A stretch of DNA of 64,000 nucleotides from an uncultured Pelagibacteraceae bacterium. GTDB lineage: Bacteria > Pseudomonadota > Alphaproteobacteria > Pelagibacterales > Pelagibacteraceae. Below are positions 21,887 to 36,367 of the stretch, piece after piece. Position numbers and translations under genes: made by a program. Position 1 is the stretch's first letter, and the number at the start of each line of letters is the position of its first letter. Under the pieces are notes generated by a model that searched no databases, was not told the origin of the DNA, and saw only the letters and a list, made by a program, of their open reading frames with translations. The stretch lies in contig CACHVY010000002.1 in assembly GCA_902583455.1 (NCBI GenBank), positions 62,001 through 126,000 on the forward strand, read 5' to 3'.

Positions 21887-22183
21887 ATGTTATTGGGTTT
21901 CATCACTTTATTTATAATATATCTTTTACATAAATATATAACTGCTTGGATCATATATTTTAACAAAACAGATGAAAGATTTGGAGACTCTGTTTGGAGG
22001 TGGTCTTATGATTATCAAGTAAAAGGGGTAAGAGATATTTCTGATTTAGATGACAAAGAATTTGTTAGAAAAAGGAGGATTAGAAATAGAACAGTCTCGT
22101 TTATGTATTGGAACTTTTTTATAGGATTTACTGTTTCTATGTATTTAATAAGCGACGTGCTTATGTTTATCCTTAACAATTGA
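21887..22183 (+). CDS. Small membrane protein of unknown function
   Basis: A 98-residue protein not recognised as a known family. Two hydrophobic segments are visible: residues 2-26 (starting MLLGFITLFIIYLLHKY) and about 73-96 (FFIGFTVSMYLISDVLMFIL). Between them is a charged, tryptophan-containing loop with SVWRWSYDYQVKGVRD and a basic patch RKRRIRNR. The ATG is 27 bases after the ssrA T-run. It converges with the MazG-like gene, ending 2 bases from that gene's stop. Codon use and the strongly amphipathic layout argue for a real gene. Confidence 0.65.
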   Translation: MLLGFITLFIIYLLHKYITAWIIYFNKTDERFGDSVWRWSYDYQVKGVRDISDLDDKEFVRKRRIRNRTVSFMYWNFFIGFTVSMYLISDVLMFILNN

Positions 22184-22185
22184 TA

Positions 22186-22557
22186 TTAAGTCAAAAATTT
22201 ATTTAAATCTGGTTTAAAATAATTTGGGCCTTTCATAACTTTGCCGTGTTCATTATAAATTGGTTTTCCATCATTCCCCAATTTGCTCATGTTTGATTTT
22301 TGAACCTCTTCAAAACAGTCATCAAGATTAATTCCAAATGCATGCCCAGCACCATAAGTAACATACAAAATATCCGTTAAAGCATCTGCTACTTCTTTTA
22401 AGTCTTTTTTTAATATAGCGTCTTTAAATTCACTAAGTTCTTCAACAATCAAGTTAGTTCTTAAATTATTAATTTTGTCAGTGCTTAAACTTGGTTTTTT
22501 TTTAACTTCTTGACCAAATGTAGTCATAAACAATCCAACTTTTTCAAAATTTGTCAT
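22186..22557 (-). CDS. MazG/HisE-superfamily nucleotide pyrophosphohydrolase-like protein
   Basis: A 123-residue all-alpha NTP-PPase-like protein. The metal-binding pattern is visible as EELSEFKDA followed by KEVADALTDILYVTYG, that is ExxE plus ExxD separated by a helix turn. Such enzymes hydrolyse NTPs or dNTPs, often modified or non-canonical ones, to NMP and pyrophosphate. The C-terminal half with NMSKLGNDGKPIYNEHGKVMKGPNYFKPDL resembles a phosphoribosyl-ATP pyrophosphohydrolase-like subgroup. It is unlikely to be HisE itself because no his genes are nearby. Cytoplasmic. Confidence 0.82.
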   Translation of the reverse strand: MTNFEKVGLFMTTFGQEVKKKPSLSTDKINNLRTNLIVEELSEFKDAILKKDLKEVADALTDILYVTYGAGHAFGINLDDCFEEVQKSNMSKLGNDGKPIYNEHGKVMKGPNYFKPDLNKFLT

Positions 22558-22614
22558 GGCTCTCCTATATGATTCTTTTTATTTTTAATGTATAAGATAA
22601 ATATCATTATCCAA

Positions 22615-24003
22615 ATGAAATTTAGAAAAGAGTACGATAGTATTGGAAAAATTAACGTCCCAAATGATAAATATTGGGGTGCCTCAACTGAAAGATCAAA
22701 AAAATTTTTTGATATTGGTGAAGTTTATGTTCAAAAAGTTTTAATAAAATCAATAGCAATAATTAAAAAAGCGGCAGCAATAGTTCATAAAAGGGACAAA
22801 CAAATTAACTCAAAAATTGCCGACGCAATAATAAAAGCATCAAATGAGGTAATTTCTGGAAAACTTCAAGATAATTTTCCTCTTAAAGTTTGGCAAACCG
22901 GATCTGGTACTCAAACAAATATGAATGTTAATGAAGTTATCTCTAATCGAGCCATAAGATATCTGGGTGGCAAATTAGGCACTAAAAAACCAGTTCATCC
23001 TAATGACCATGTTAACAAATCCCAATCTACAAACGATGTTTTCCCTACGGCTATGCACATAGCTATAGCTATAGAGACTAAAAATAAATTATTACCAAGT
23101 TTGCTTTATTTGAATACGGAGCTTAAAAAAAAAGTTAAAAAATTTAATAAGATAATAAAAGTAGGTCGTACACATTTACAAGATGCAACACCGTTAACAC
23201 TTGGGCAAGAGTTCTCTGGTTATCAGTCTCAGTTAGAAGACTGTATAAATAGAATTAAAATCGCTATTAAAGAAATATATTTACTTGCTCAAGGAGGTAC
23301 TGCTGTAGGTACTGGAATTAATACAAAAAAAAATTTTGACAAAAAAATTTGTAAGGTAATTAGCAAATTAACTAAAATAAGTTTTCGACCATCTAAAAAT
23401 AAATTTGCAGCACTTGCTGCGCATGATTCAATTGTGAATTTCTCTGGCACACTAAATACTACAGCAGTGTGCTTATTAAAGATTGCAAACGATATTAGAT
23501 TTCTTGGATCTGGACCAAGAGCAGGGTATGGGGAATTATCTTTGCCAGCAAATGAGCCTGGATCTTCAATAATGCCAGGTAAAGTTAATCCGACCCAATC
23601 AGAGGCTGTAACAATGGTTTGTGTTAAAGTAATAGGTAATCACACAGGTATAACAATTGCTGGTTCCCAAGGACAGTTTGAGCTTAATGTATTCAAGCCA
23701 TTAATTGCGCATAACATTTTACAATCGATTGATCTTATTTCTGATAGTTCAAAAAATTTTGCAAAATATTGCGTTAAAGGCATAAAAGCAAACAAAGAGA
23801 AAATAAAAAAAGATTTAGATAATTCTTTAATGTTAGTTACCGCTTTAGCACCAATAATTGGATATGATAAAGCTGCTAATATAGCAAAAAAAGCTTTGAA
23901 AAATAATACTACACTCAAAACAGAAATAATTAAAAGTGGATTGATGACTGAAAAAGAATATAAAGAAATTGTAGATCCTAGAAAAATGACTCAGCCTGCG
24001 TAA
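22615..24003 (+). CDS. fumC: Fumarate hydratase class II
   Basis: A 462-residue iron-independent fumarase of the TCA cycle. Blocks in order: [67 protein letters not shown] and the superfamily signature [17 protein letters not shown] chose the ATG at 22615 because it gives the usual fumarase N-terminus; an in-frame ATG 27 bases upstream adds a hydrophobic nonapeptide without family support. Cytoplasmic homotetramer. It is convergent with the AsmA-like gene, overlapping it by 13 bases. Confidence 0.96.
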   Translation: MKFRKEYDSIGKINVPNDKYWGASTERSKKFFDIGEVYVQKVLIKSIAIIKKAAAIVHKRDKQINSKIADAIIKASNEVISGKLQDNFPLKVWQTGSGTQTNMNVNEVISNRAIRYLGGKLGTKKPVHPNDHVNKSQSTNDVFPTAMHIAIAIETKNKLLPSLLYLNTELKKKVKKFNKIIKVGRTHLQDATPLTLGQEFSGYQSQLEDCINRIKIAIKEIYLLAQGGTAVGTGINTKKNFDKKICKVISKLTKISFRPSKNKFAALAAHDSIVNFSGTLNTTAVCLLKIANDIRFLGSGPRAGYGELSLPANEPGSSIMPGKVNPTQSEAVTMVCVKVIGNHTGITIAGSQGQFELNVFKPLIAHNILQSIDLISDSSKNFAKYCVKGIKANKEKIKKDLDNSLMLVTALAPIIGYDKAANIAKKALKNNTTLKTEIIKSGLMTEKEYKEIVDPRKMTQPA

Positions 24004-25559
24004 GAAGAAATAATTTTGTTTGCAAAAATTTTAAATTCTATCCAATTCGAAATTTTTATACCTCCGCTATTAAATTCAAAGATTAATTCATCAATTTTTT
24101 CAAATTCTGTATCTTTAAAACTGTCATTAGTGATTTTTAAAATTTTTAAATCATTATTTGTTAAATTTACTAAAATTTCGAAATTTATTTTTTTAAAATC
24201 ATTTCTATTTTTTTTTAGAACTACAAATTTGTTATACAATTTATTTATATCATTAATAACAAAATCAATATTTCCCTTAAAAATTAAATTATTTCGCTCC
24301 TCATATAAAACACCTTTGTTAACGATTAAATTTGCAATTTTTTTATTAGTGAAAATTGAATTACTAAACTCTAAAGTCTGACCTTTAAAATTTGCATTTA
24401 AATCTAAAGTATCAAAAAGAGGGTTTTTTTCTAATCTTTTAATATTTAGATTCATTTTGCCATTGAAATTATCATTTAAAATAAAATCTTTTGACAAAAT
24501 TTCTTTTAAAAAATAATTATTAATAAATATTTTTTTTAAATTTAGACTATCCAAAGATGAGCTAATATCAAAATTAAAGGGATCTAAGAATATTCTACCA
24601 GAAAAAATAAATTTATCATTTCCAATAAAAGAGTTTTTGGAATCGAATTTAATTTTCTTGTTATTAAAATCATAATTAATAATATACCTTGATCTATTTA
24701 AATAAATTTGTAATTTGCTTATTTTTTTATTATCAATTATTTTTGTTAAATTAGAAATATTTAGATTAATTTTTTTAAATTTCAAATTCATTATTTGATC
24801 AAATATCGTTTGGTCTTTTTTCCAATTTATATTAAAAGGTATATTAAAAATTTCCCCATCAGAAATTAAGACATCATTTTTGATCTTTTCATTAAAATAC
24901 ATGTTCACTTTTTTTAGATTCAAAAAAGATATCGTTGCTTTTTCCTTATCTTGATAAAACAAATTTGCTCTTTTAATATTAATGGTTCTGCTTTTAAAAC
25001 CTTTATCAAGGAAATCTTTAATAAAGTTTATGTCTGATTTATTAATAAAGAAATTTGTTTCAAAAAGTTCAATTGATTTTATTTTTAGTCGTCTTTTTTT
25101 TAAAAAATTTTTTTGAATTAAATATATTTTTAACTTTTTTATCTGAGCAATTTCTTTCTGAAAATTATCTTTATTATTAAATATAATTACATCATCTATT
25201 TGAAAATGTGGTTTTGGAAGAATAGAATAGTTAATCTCTGGCGTTAATGCAAATTCAAGATCATACTGATCTTTAAGAAGTTTTGTAAGATAATTTTGAT
25301 CTGATTTGTTGTGCAATATTCCAGGGAAAGATAAGTAAATTAAATAATAAAAAAATATCAAGCTTACAAAAAAAAAGAGATAATTTATTTTAAGTTTTTT
25401 TAAATAGAGATTGTTATATATTTCTAACAATCTTTTTTTTAAATTTTGAAATTTTAGGTAATTTTTAACATTTTCATAACTAATGTTAATTTTTTTAAAT
25501 AGGCTATTTTTTTTGAATAAATTAAATAAAAAATTTGATTTCAATTTAAAATTTTTCAT
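23991..25559 (-). CDS. AsmA-family membrane protein
   Basis: A 522-residue protein with an unusually long lysine-rich N-terminus (about 60 residues), one membrane anchor (about 61-78) and a long periplasmic part. The start of the latter, with [34 protein letters not shown], fits the AsmA N-terminal domain. Further repeats of beta-rich sequence ending in [16 protein letters not shown] resemble the AsmA C-terminal region. AsmA-like proteins form bridge-like grooves proposed to move phospholipids to the outer membrane. It is shorter than E. coli AsmA (617 residues). Very lysine-, asparagine- and isoleucine-rich, in line with the low G+C content. Confidence 0.78.
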   Translation of the reverse strand: MKNFKLKSNFLFNLFKKNSLFKKINISYENVKNYLKFQNLKKRLLEIYNNLYLKKLKINYLFFFVSLIFFYYLIYLSFPGILHNKSDQNYLTKLLKDQYDLEFALTPEINYSILPKPHFQIDDVIIFNNKDNFQKEIAQIKKLKIYLIQKNFLKKRRLKIKSIELFETNFFINKSDINFIKDFLDKGFKSRTINIKRANLFYQDKEKATISFLNLKKVNMYFNEKIKNDVLISDGEIFNIPFNINWKKDQTIFDQIMNLKFKKINLNISNLTKIIDNKKISKLQIYLNRSRYIINYDFNNKKIKFDSKNSFIGNDKFIFSGRIFLDPFNFDISSSLDSLNLKKIFINNYFLKEILSKDFILNDNFNGKMNLNIKRLEKNPLFDTLDLNANFKGQTLEFSNSIFTNKKIANLIVNKGVLYEERNNLIFKGNIDFVINDINKLYNKFVVLKKNRNDFKKINFEILVNLTNNDLKILKITNDSFKDTEFEKIDELIFEFNSGGIKISNWIEFKIFANKIISSYAG

Positions 25560-25601
25560 AATGTGTTAAATGATTTATATTAGTTTAATTTATTAATTAA
25601 A

Positions 25602-27631
25602 ATGGCAAATCTTGAATATTTAGATAGTTTAAATAAATCTCAAAAAGAAGCTGTTTTACATATATCTGGGCCACTATTAATTGTTGCGGGAGCAGGATCA
25701 GGAAAAACTAAAGTGCTCACTTCAAGAATAGCACATATCTTAAAAAATAATAAAGCATTTCCTAATCAAATACTGTCTGTAACTTTTACAAATAAAGCCG
25801 CAAGAGAAATGCAAAATAGAGTGAGCAAAATTCTTAACAACACAGAGGTAGGTTTACCATGGCTTGGTACATTTCATTCAATTTGTGCTAAAATTTTAAG
25901 GAAACATGCTAAAGCTGTTAATTTAAGTCATAATTTCACAATTATAGATCAAGACGATCAATCTAGATTAATAAAATCAATATGTAATGCAGAAAATATT
26001 GACATAAAAAAAATTTCTCCAAACTTTATATTGTCTTTAATTAATAAGTGGAAAAATTTAGGATGGTATCCAGATGATGTTATTTTAAAAAAAGGTGAAA
26101 GTTTTGAAAAAAATTTGTTAAAAATTTATAAAATATATCAATTAAAACTTAATAATTTAAATGCATGTGATTTTGGTGATTTAATTTTACACTGCGTGTC
26201 TATTTTTGAAAAAAATCAAGATATATGTCAAATGTATTCTAAAAATTTTAGGTATATATTGGTAGATGAGTATCAAGATACAAATTTTATACAAAGTAAA
26301 TGGTTAAAACTTTTAACTAAAACACATGATAATATTTGTTGTGTAGGTGATGATGATCAATCTATATATAGTTGGAGAGGTGCAGAAATAAAAAACTTTT
26401 TAGAATTTGATAAAATATATAAAGATACGAAAATTATTAGACTTGAGGAAAATTATAGATCTACTCAAAATATCCTAAATGTTGCATCTGGGCTTATATC
26501 TAACAATGAAAATAGATTAGGGAAAAAACTTAATTCTAATCAAAATCAAGGTGAATTAATAAATCTTAATTGTTTTAAGAATGGTAAGGACGAGGCAATT
26601 AGTATTTCAAAAATTCTAGAAAATAAAATTTCTAAAAAATATAAATTAAATAATGTCGCTATATTAGTTAGGGCGATTTTTCAAACAAGAGAATTTGAAG
26701 AAAGATTTCTAAAAATTGGATTGCCATACAGAATATTAGGAGGGGTTAAATTTTATGAAAGAGCAGAAATTAAAGATTGCATAGCTTATCTTAGATTAAT
26801 TAATCAAAATAAAGATGATCTAGCTTTTGAAAGAATTGTTAATGTACCTAAAAGGTCTGTTGGTAGTACCTCTTTTAAGATGATAAGTGAGCATGCCAAA
26901 AAAAATGGTTTATCTCTTGAAAAATCATCAAAACACTTAATTGATTTAAACAAAATAAAACCTAAAACAAAAATAGGTTTATTCAGTTTTTTAAATTTAT
27001 TAGAAAAGTGGAGAAATGATTATTTTAACAAAAAAATTGACCATATAAAATTATTACAAATAATATTAGATGAGTCTGGTTATTCATTATTACTAAAAAG
27101 TAAAAAAGATTTAGAAAATGAGAACAAGTTAGAAAATATAAAAGAACTATTAAATGCAATGAAAGAATTTGACAATTTAGAAAGTTTTTTAGAACACGTA
27201 TCACTTGCAACATCTGTCGACAATGATTGGGATGGAGAAAAGGTTAATTTAATGACAATGCATGCCTCAAAGGGTCTAGAGTTCGACGTAGTTTTCTTAC
27301 CAGGCTGGGAAGAAGGTTTGTTTCCTCATCAAAAATCAATTGATGAGAAAGGTCAAAATGGTCTTGAGGAAGAAAGAAGGCTTGCATATGTTGGTATAAC
27401 TAGGTCTAAACATGAAGTTTTTATATCATTCTCACTTAATAGATTTTACCAAGGAGATTGGATAGATAGTATCTCATCAAGATTTGTAGATGAACTACCT
27501 GAGAAATATATTAAAAAAATTAGTAATTACGAGGGAGAAGAAGAGGAAATTTTTGAATTTAATCAAGACTTAGAAAATGAGCAAGATATCTATAGAAGTC
27601 CTGGTTGGTTGAGATATCAAAAACGACTAAA

Positions 27632-27635
<4 letters not shown>
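25602..27635 (+). CDS. uvrD: UvrD/PcrA/Rep-type superfamily 1 DNA helicase
   Basis: A 677-residue 3'-5' SF1A helicase. Helicase motifs in order: Walker A GAGSGKT (30-36), motif Ia TFTNKAAREM, motif II LVDEYQDTN, motif III GDDDQSIYSWRGAE, motif IV LEENYRST, motif V MTMHASKGLEFDVVFLPG and motif VI EEERRLAYVGITRSK. Acts in nucleotide excision and mismatch repair or replication restart. Its stop overlaps the ATG of the aminopeptidase gene (ATGA). UvrD versus PcrA naming is not decidable; no C-terminal Tudor-like extension is obvious. Confidence 0.95.
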
Positions 27636-32162
<4,527 letters not shown>

Positions 32163-32201
32163 CTAGAAACTATTAACAGATAAATTAAAAAGCTTAAATA
32201 T

Positions 32202-33122
32202 TTAAGCTGAAGATTTTAGGGTATTCTTAATTAAAAAAGAATGCGGTATATTTTTTTCCTTTAATTCAATTATTGAAAAATTCTCGTTATTACTCAATAA
32301 TTCTCTTAGTCCTAAATTTGTAACATTATGGCCTCCTTGACTTGAGGTAATTTTGCCAACAATTCTATGGCCGGCAAGATATATGTCTCCTAAACAATCT
32401 AAAATTTTGTGATTAACAAATTCATATTCATTTCTCAATTTTTCTGAGTTAAGAATTTCATTACCTTTTAAAACTATTGCATTATCTAGACTTCCACCCT
32501 TAGCTAAACCTATTTTTTTCAACTTTTCAACATCCTCAAACAAACAAAATGTTCTTGAGTTATACATATCGCTTAAGTCATCCATATAAATATTTTTTTT
32601 GTTTCTTTGATTTAAAATTGAGCATTGTTTATATTTTATTTCAAAGTCAATTTCTAAACTTATTTTGTTTGGTTCAAATGTAATAAATTTTTCACCTTGG
32701 GTATAAGTAACTTTTTTATTAATTTTAATTATTCTTATTGGTTGATTACTTATCTGAAAACCTGAGTGCTCTAAACTTTCAACAAAATTTTTAGCAGATC
32801 CATCCATGATTGGCAGTTCTTCTGAGTCTAAATCAATCAAAAGATTATCTATACCCAGTCCACAAAGAGCAGCCATTAGATGTTCAACAGTAGAAACTGT
32901 AACACCATATTCATTTGATATTTTTGTACAATAAGAAGCACTTGAAACGTTAAACACGTTTGGATAAATTAAATTGTTAACTTTTAAATCTGATCGTTTA
33001 AATATAATCCCAGTATTTGGTGGAGCTGGAAATAAAGTCATAAGTACTTTTTTTCCTGAATGTAGACCAACGCCTTCAAATTCAATTTTATTTTTTATAG
33101 TTTTTTGGTTTAAAACTGACAT
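32202..33122 (-). CDS. lpxC: UDP-3-O-acyl-N-acetylglucosamine deacetylase LpxC
   Basis: A 306-residue zinc deacetylase, the committed step of lipid A synthesis. Blocks: FEGVGLHSGKKV near the N-terminus, TVEHLMAALCGLGIDN with the first zinc histidine, and NHKILDCLGDIYLAGHRIVGKITSSQGGHNVTN with the second histidine, the aspartate ligand and the catalytic histidine. I chose the ATG at 33122 (MSVLNQKT) since it gives the standard N-terminus. In-frame starts at 33146 (ATG) and 33152 (TTG) are possible. The gene shows that this organism makes lipid A. It normally follows ftsZ, but here follows the reduced ftsA. Confidence 0.96.
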   Translation of the reverse strand: MSVLNQKTIKNKIEFEGVGLHSGKKVLMTLFPAPPNTGIIFKRSDLKVNNLIYPNVFNVSSASYCTKISNEYGVTVSTVEHLMAALCGLGIDNLLIDLDSEELPIMDGSAKNFVESLEHSGFQISNQPIRIIKINKKVTYTQGEKFITFEPNKISLEIDFEIKYKQCSILNQRNKKNIYMDDLSDMYNSRTFCLFEDVEKLKKIGLAKGGSLDNAIVLKGNEILNSEKLRNEYEFVNHKILDCLGDIYLAGHRIVGKITSSQGGHNVTNLGLRELLSNNENFSIIELKEKNIPHSFLIKNTLKSSA

Positions 33123-33188
33123 AAATAACTTATAGAGATTTGCCATTAGCAAGGAAATACAAGTAATGTTACAAAAGAATACAAGTCC

Positions 33189-33899
33189 TCAGTCAAAAAT
33201 GTCAAATATCTTATAAAATATACCTGTTTTTTTTGACAATTTTTCTTCAAGATATATTTCTGATTTGTTTACTCCACTCACAACTTTGCTTGCAGATATA
33301 CACATAGTATCATCTTTGACATCATTTAGAAATTGTTTAGCATATTCATATGAAACGATTTTATTTATTTTAATTTTACATTCGTCAAATAAGTTTCTAA
33401 TCTTTTTTAAAAGACTTTTATCTAAGCATATTAACTCAAATTCTAAAATAATTTTTTTAAATTTTATATTGTTTGGAAAAAATTTATAAAGTTTATCATC
33501 TATAAAATATTTATTGATTATAATGTGTACAATTGATAGATTTTTTTCTTTAGAATTAAATTGATTAACTCCATTTTGGATAAGGTTGGTAATCACTTCT
33601 TTATCAAGCTTTCTCTCATCGAAGATATTTTTAAAACTAAATAATATTTTTTGATAAGATCTAGATTGAATTGATATATTCCCATTATTTAAAAAAAAGC
33701 CTAAATTTTTCTCTAATTTTCTAATATTTTCTTTAAGCAACGCTAGTAGAATTTTAAAATTTAAATTGTTATTTAAGTTTTCAGGAATTTCAAAATGTAC
33801 AGAACTTTTAAAATAATTTTTTCCTCTCTCAAAAAAACATATATAAATTTTTTTTTCTGAAATGCCAAAATAAAATTCTCCTAATAAAGAACTATTCAT
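33189..33899 (-). CDS. ftsA: Reduced FtsA-like division protein (domains 1A/1C only)
   Basis: A 236-residue protein in the exact place of ftsA, between ftsQ and lpxC; full-length FtsA is about 400-420 residues. Residues 8-24 (FYFGISEKKIYICFFE) align with the first FtsA strand pair. Residues 52-137 follow the FtsA pattern of a helix, ISIQSRS, ILFSF and a D/E-rich helix up to VHIIINKYFIDD, which corresponds to HVIPQEYAID of E. coli FtsA. Residues 148-192 match the 1C (SHS2) end, KKIILEFELICLDKSLLKKI to VSYEYAKQFL. After about 200, where FtsA has the phosphate 2 motif DIGGGT and domains 2A/2B, only a short tail remains. The last residues GIFYKIFDIF look like an amphipathic membrane-targeting helix. 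ATP binding seems lost. Overlaps ftsQ by 8 bases. Confidence 0.7.
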   Translation of the reverse strand: MNSSLLGEFYFGISEKKIYICFFERGKNYFKSSVHFEIPENLNNNLNFKILLALLKENIRKLEKNLGFFLNNGNISIQSRSYQKILFSFKNIFDERKLDKEVITNLIQNGVNQFNSKEKNLSIVHIIINKYFIDDKLYKFFPNNIKFKKIILEFELICLDKSLLKKIRNLFDECKIKINKIVSYEYAKQFLNDVKDDTMCISASKVVSGVNKSEIYLEEKLSKKTGIFYKIFDIFD

Positions 33900-34566
33900 A
33901 TTTTATAATTCTGTTCTTAATTCTTAAATCAATAATTTTAGAATTAATAAATTTTTTTTGGTTTAACAAATTGTTACCATAATTAATTATTTCTATATCA
34001 TATTTGATTGGAAATTTTATTATCATACCACTTTTGAGTTTGATATCAAATCGACCACTTTTGAAAAAGGTAATATTTTTAACCAAAGCATAATTCAATT
34101 TTGAAAGTTTTAATAATTTAATTAATATAAAAATATCTTCAATATTTTTAGAACCTATTACAGTTGGTAGATTATTAGCTTCTATTTTATCTTTAAGCTT
34201 TTTTCCATTATCCCCTAAAATAATTTTTTCATTTTCAGTTAATATTATACATATTGGTTTAGCTGGAAAAATATTGATTAATAATTTGTTTGGATAAATT
34301 TTTTTTATAATTAAATATTTAGTGTCATTTCTTTCTGTTAATTTAATAAAATCATTTTTCTTTGTTATAAATATGTTTTTTCCTAAAACATCTTTAATTT
34401 CATTTCTAATTTCCATATTTTTTTTTTTTGAAAATCCATCAACATTAACATGGTTAATATTAAAAATGTTCCCAATATTGAAATCATAATTATTTATTGA
34501 TGATAAAACTATAATTAATAAAGTATAAGTTAAAAATCTGAGTTTTTTACCTTTTTTTAGAAGCAT
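33892..34566 (-). CDS. ftsQ: Cell-division protein FtsQ
   Basis: A 224-residue bitopic protein: short basic cytoplasmic tail, one membrane segment (about residues 10-24), then a POTRA domain starting INHVNVDGFSKKKNMEIRNEI and a beta domain with ILGDNGKKLKDKIEANNLPTVIGSK, which resembles the FtsQ/DivIB pattern of FVDxxG followed by LP. FtsQ links the early FtsA/FtsZ ring to FtsL/FtsB and PBP3. The N-terminal overlap of 20 bases with ddl is large, but no other start gives the membrane anchor. Shorter than the 270-300 residues usual in alphaproteobacteria, mostly by loss of the long cytoplasmic tail. Confidence 0.9.
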   Translation of the reverse strand: MLLKKGKKLRFLTYTLLIIVLSSINNYDFNIGNIFNINHVNVDGFSKKKNMEIRNEIKDVLGKNIFITKKNDFIKLTERNDTKYLIIKKIYPNKLLINIFPAKPICIILTENEKIILGDNGKKLKDKIEANNLPTVIGSKNIEDIFILIKLLKLSKLNYALVKNITFFKSGRFDIKLKSGMIIKFPIKYDIEIINYGNNLLNQKKFINSKIIDLRIKNRIIKYE

Positions 34567-35458
34567 CTTCTATCATCCAAATAATTAATGATCTAAAATC
34601 TATACCTCTGTAAGCAGCTACCTCTGGCACTAACGATAAATCAGTCATGCCCGGCTGGGTATTAATCTCTAATAAATAAAATTTATTTTCATAGAATCTA
34701 AAATCTGATCTAGTTATACCTCTGCATTTCAATAACTTATGTGCTTTCAAAGCAATTTCGTTAACTTTCTTATGATTTTTTTTACTAATGTTCACTGGGA
34801 TCAAGTGTTTAGTTTTTGCATTAGAATTATATTTAGCTTTATAATCATAAAATTCTCTTTTTGGCCTTAGTTCAATTGCACCTAATATTTTGTTACCCAT
34901 TATTGCTACTTGTATTTCCCTACCTGGAATAAATTTTTCAATCAGGATATCATTATAACTTTTCATTCTTTTTAAATTATATGATAGTGATGATTTATTC
35001 TTACATATGTATACATCTAGGCTAGATCCCTCATTAATTGGTTTGATAACTAAAGGGTAATTTAAGTAACTCTCTATTCTTTTAAAATTAATATGCTTAA
35101 GGTCATTCTTAATCTTCATATATTTTGGAGTTAATATTTTGTTTTTAATAAAAATTTTTTTAGATATCTCTTTATCCATAGCTAACATGGATGAAATAAC
35201 GCCTGAATGAGTATATTTTATACCCAATGTTTCTAGAATTGTTTGAATATAACCATCTTCACCAAATCGTCCATGTAATGCATTAAAAATAACATCTGGT
35301 TTGAAACTTTTTACAGTTTTAAGAAAATCAATACATGGATCGCAAAACTTTACTTTATATAATTTGTTTATTGATTTAATTATAGCTTTTGACGATTTAA
35401 GACTAATAGAGCGCTCTTTTGAATAACCGCCTCCCAAGATTAAGATCTTTTTTTTCAT
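34547..35458 (-). CDS. ddl: D-alanine--D-alanine ligase
   Basis: A 303-residue ATP-grasp enzyme that makes the D-Ala-D-Ala dipeptide added by MurF. Blocks: ILGGGYSKERSISLKS near the N-terminus, ALHGRFGEDGYIQTILETLGIKYTHSG, PLVIKPINEGSSLDVYI, and the C-terminal metal site FYLLEINTQPGMTDLSLVPEVAAYRGI. Located directly after murB (adjacent codons) and before ftsQ, the normal dcw place. Confidence 0.96.
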   Translation of the reverse strand: MKKKILILGGGYSKERSISLKSSKAIIKSINKLYKVKFCDPCIDFLKTVKSFKPDVIFNALHGRFGEDGYIQTILETLGIKYTHSGVISSMLAMDKEISKKIFIKNKILTPKYMKIKNDLKHINFKRIESYLNYPLVIKPINEGSSLDVYICKNKSSLSYNLKRMKSYNDILIEKFIPGREIQVAIMGNKILGAIELRPKREFYDYKAKYNSNAKTKHLIPVNISKKNHKKVNEIALKAHKLLKCRGITRSDFRFYENKFYLLEINTQPGMTDLSLVPEVAAYRGIDFRSLIIWMIEDASKKR

Positions 35459-36367
35459 TTAATTTACAATTTCCAATTCTAACTCAAGTGATACCCCAGT
35501 TTTCTTTTTTACTTTACTTTTGACGAATTCTATTAAATTACACATATTATCAAAAGATGCGTTTTTAGAATTAATAAAAAAATTACTATGTTTTTCTGAT
35601 ATTTTTGCATCACCGAAACTTATTTGGTCGTCTACACTCTCCTTAATTAACTCCCATACTTTTTTATCAGATTGGTTTTTAGGATTTTTAAATGTGCTAC
35701 CTCCAGTTTTAACTTTTACAGGTTGAGCAGTTTCCTTTTTTTCTTTTAATTTATGAATATTTTCTTCTATTATTTTTTTATCCTTTTTTTGAGTTTTAAA
35801 AGAAGCGCTTAAAAAAATTAGATTTTTCGGGAGATTAGTTTTTCTGTAATCAAACCTTATGTTTTTCGACTCAATTGTAAAAACTCTGCCGCTCAAGTCC
35901 ATTACTTGAACTGAAATTAAAACATCTTTGAACTCTGTACCAAAACATCCTGAGTTCATTCGAATACCTCCTCCAACCGATCCCGGAATGCATGATAAAA
36001 ACTCCAGGCCACCTAGGTGATTTTCACAGGCAAAATCAGAAACTTTTTTATCAAGAATTGAACAACCGGCTATAACAATATTATCTTTTGTTAATGAAAT
36101 TTTATTAAAATTTTTACCTAATTTGATAAATATACGATTTTGAATATTTTCAGAAATTAATAAATTCGATCCTGCGCCCATAACAAAAAAGTTGTTATTT
36201 TGTTTTTTTATATATAGTAAAAATTCTCTTAATTCTGTTAATGTTTCTGGAACAAAAAAAATTTTTGCATTACCTCCTATATTAAGCCAAGTATGATTTT
36301 TTAAACTGTAATCAAATTTAATTTTACCTTTTATATTCTTTGAAAAGCTATCTAAATCTTTAATCAT
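35459..36367 (-). CDS. murB: UDP-N-acetylenolpyruvoylglucosamine reductase
   Basis: A 302-residue type I-like FAD enzyme that reduces enolpyruvyl-UDP-GlcNAc to UDP-MurNAc. FAD-binding and catalytic blocks are NHTWLNIGGNAKIFFVP, VMGAGSNLLIS, GLEFLSCIPGSVGGGIRMNSG and VKTGGSTFKNP with its catalytic serine. The chosen ATG at 36367 overlaps the murC stop as TAATG; a TTG 36 bases upstream is less likely. Part of the murG-murC-murB-ddl series. Confidence 0.96.
   Translation of the reverse strand: MIKDLDSFSKNIKGKIKFDYSLKNHTWLNIGGNAKIFFVPETLTELREFLLYIKKQNNNFFVMGAGSNLLISENIQNRIFIKLGKNFNKISLTKDNIVIAGCSILDKKVSDFACENHLGGLEFLSCIPGSVGGGIRMNSGCFGTEFKDVLISVQVMDLSGRVFTIESKNIRFDYRKTNLPKNLIFLSASFKTQKKDKKIIEENIHKLKEKKETAQPVKVKTGGSTFKNPKNQSDKKVWELIKESVDDQISFGDAKISEKHSNFFINSKNASFDNMCNLIEFVKSKVKKKTGVSLELELEIVN

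Noticed and set aside
33189-33899. Truncation of ftsA by a frameshift with the rest in another frame
   Set aside because: Only 66 bases lie between its stop and lpxC, too short for the missing 180 or so residues, and no DIGGGT-like motif appears in other frames.
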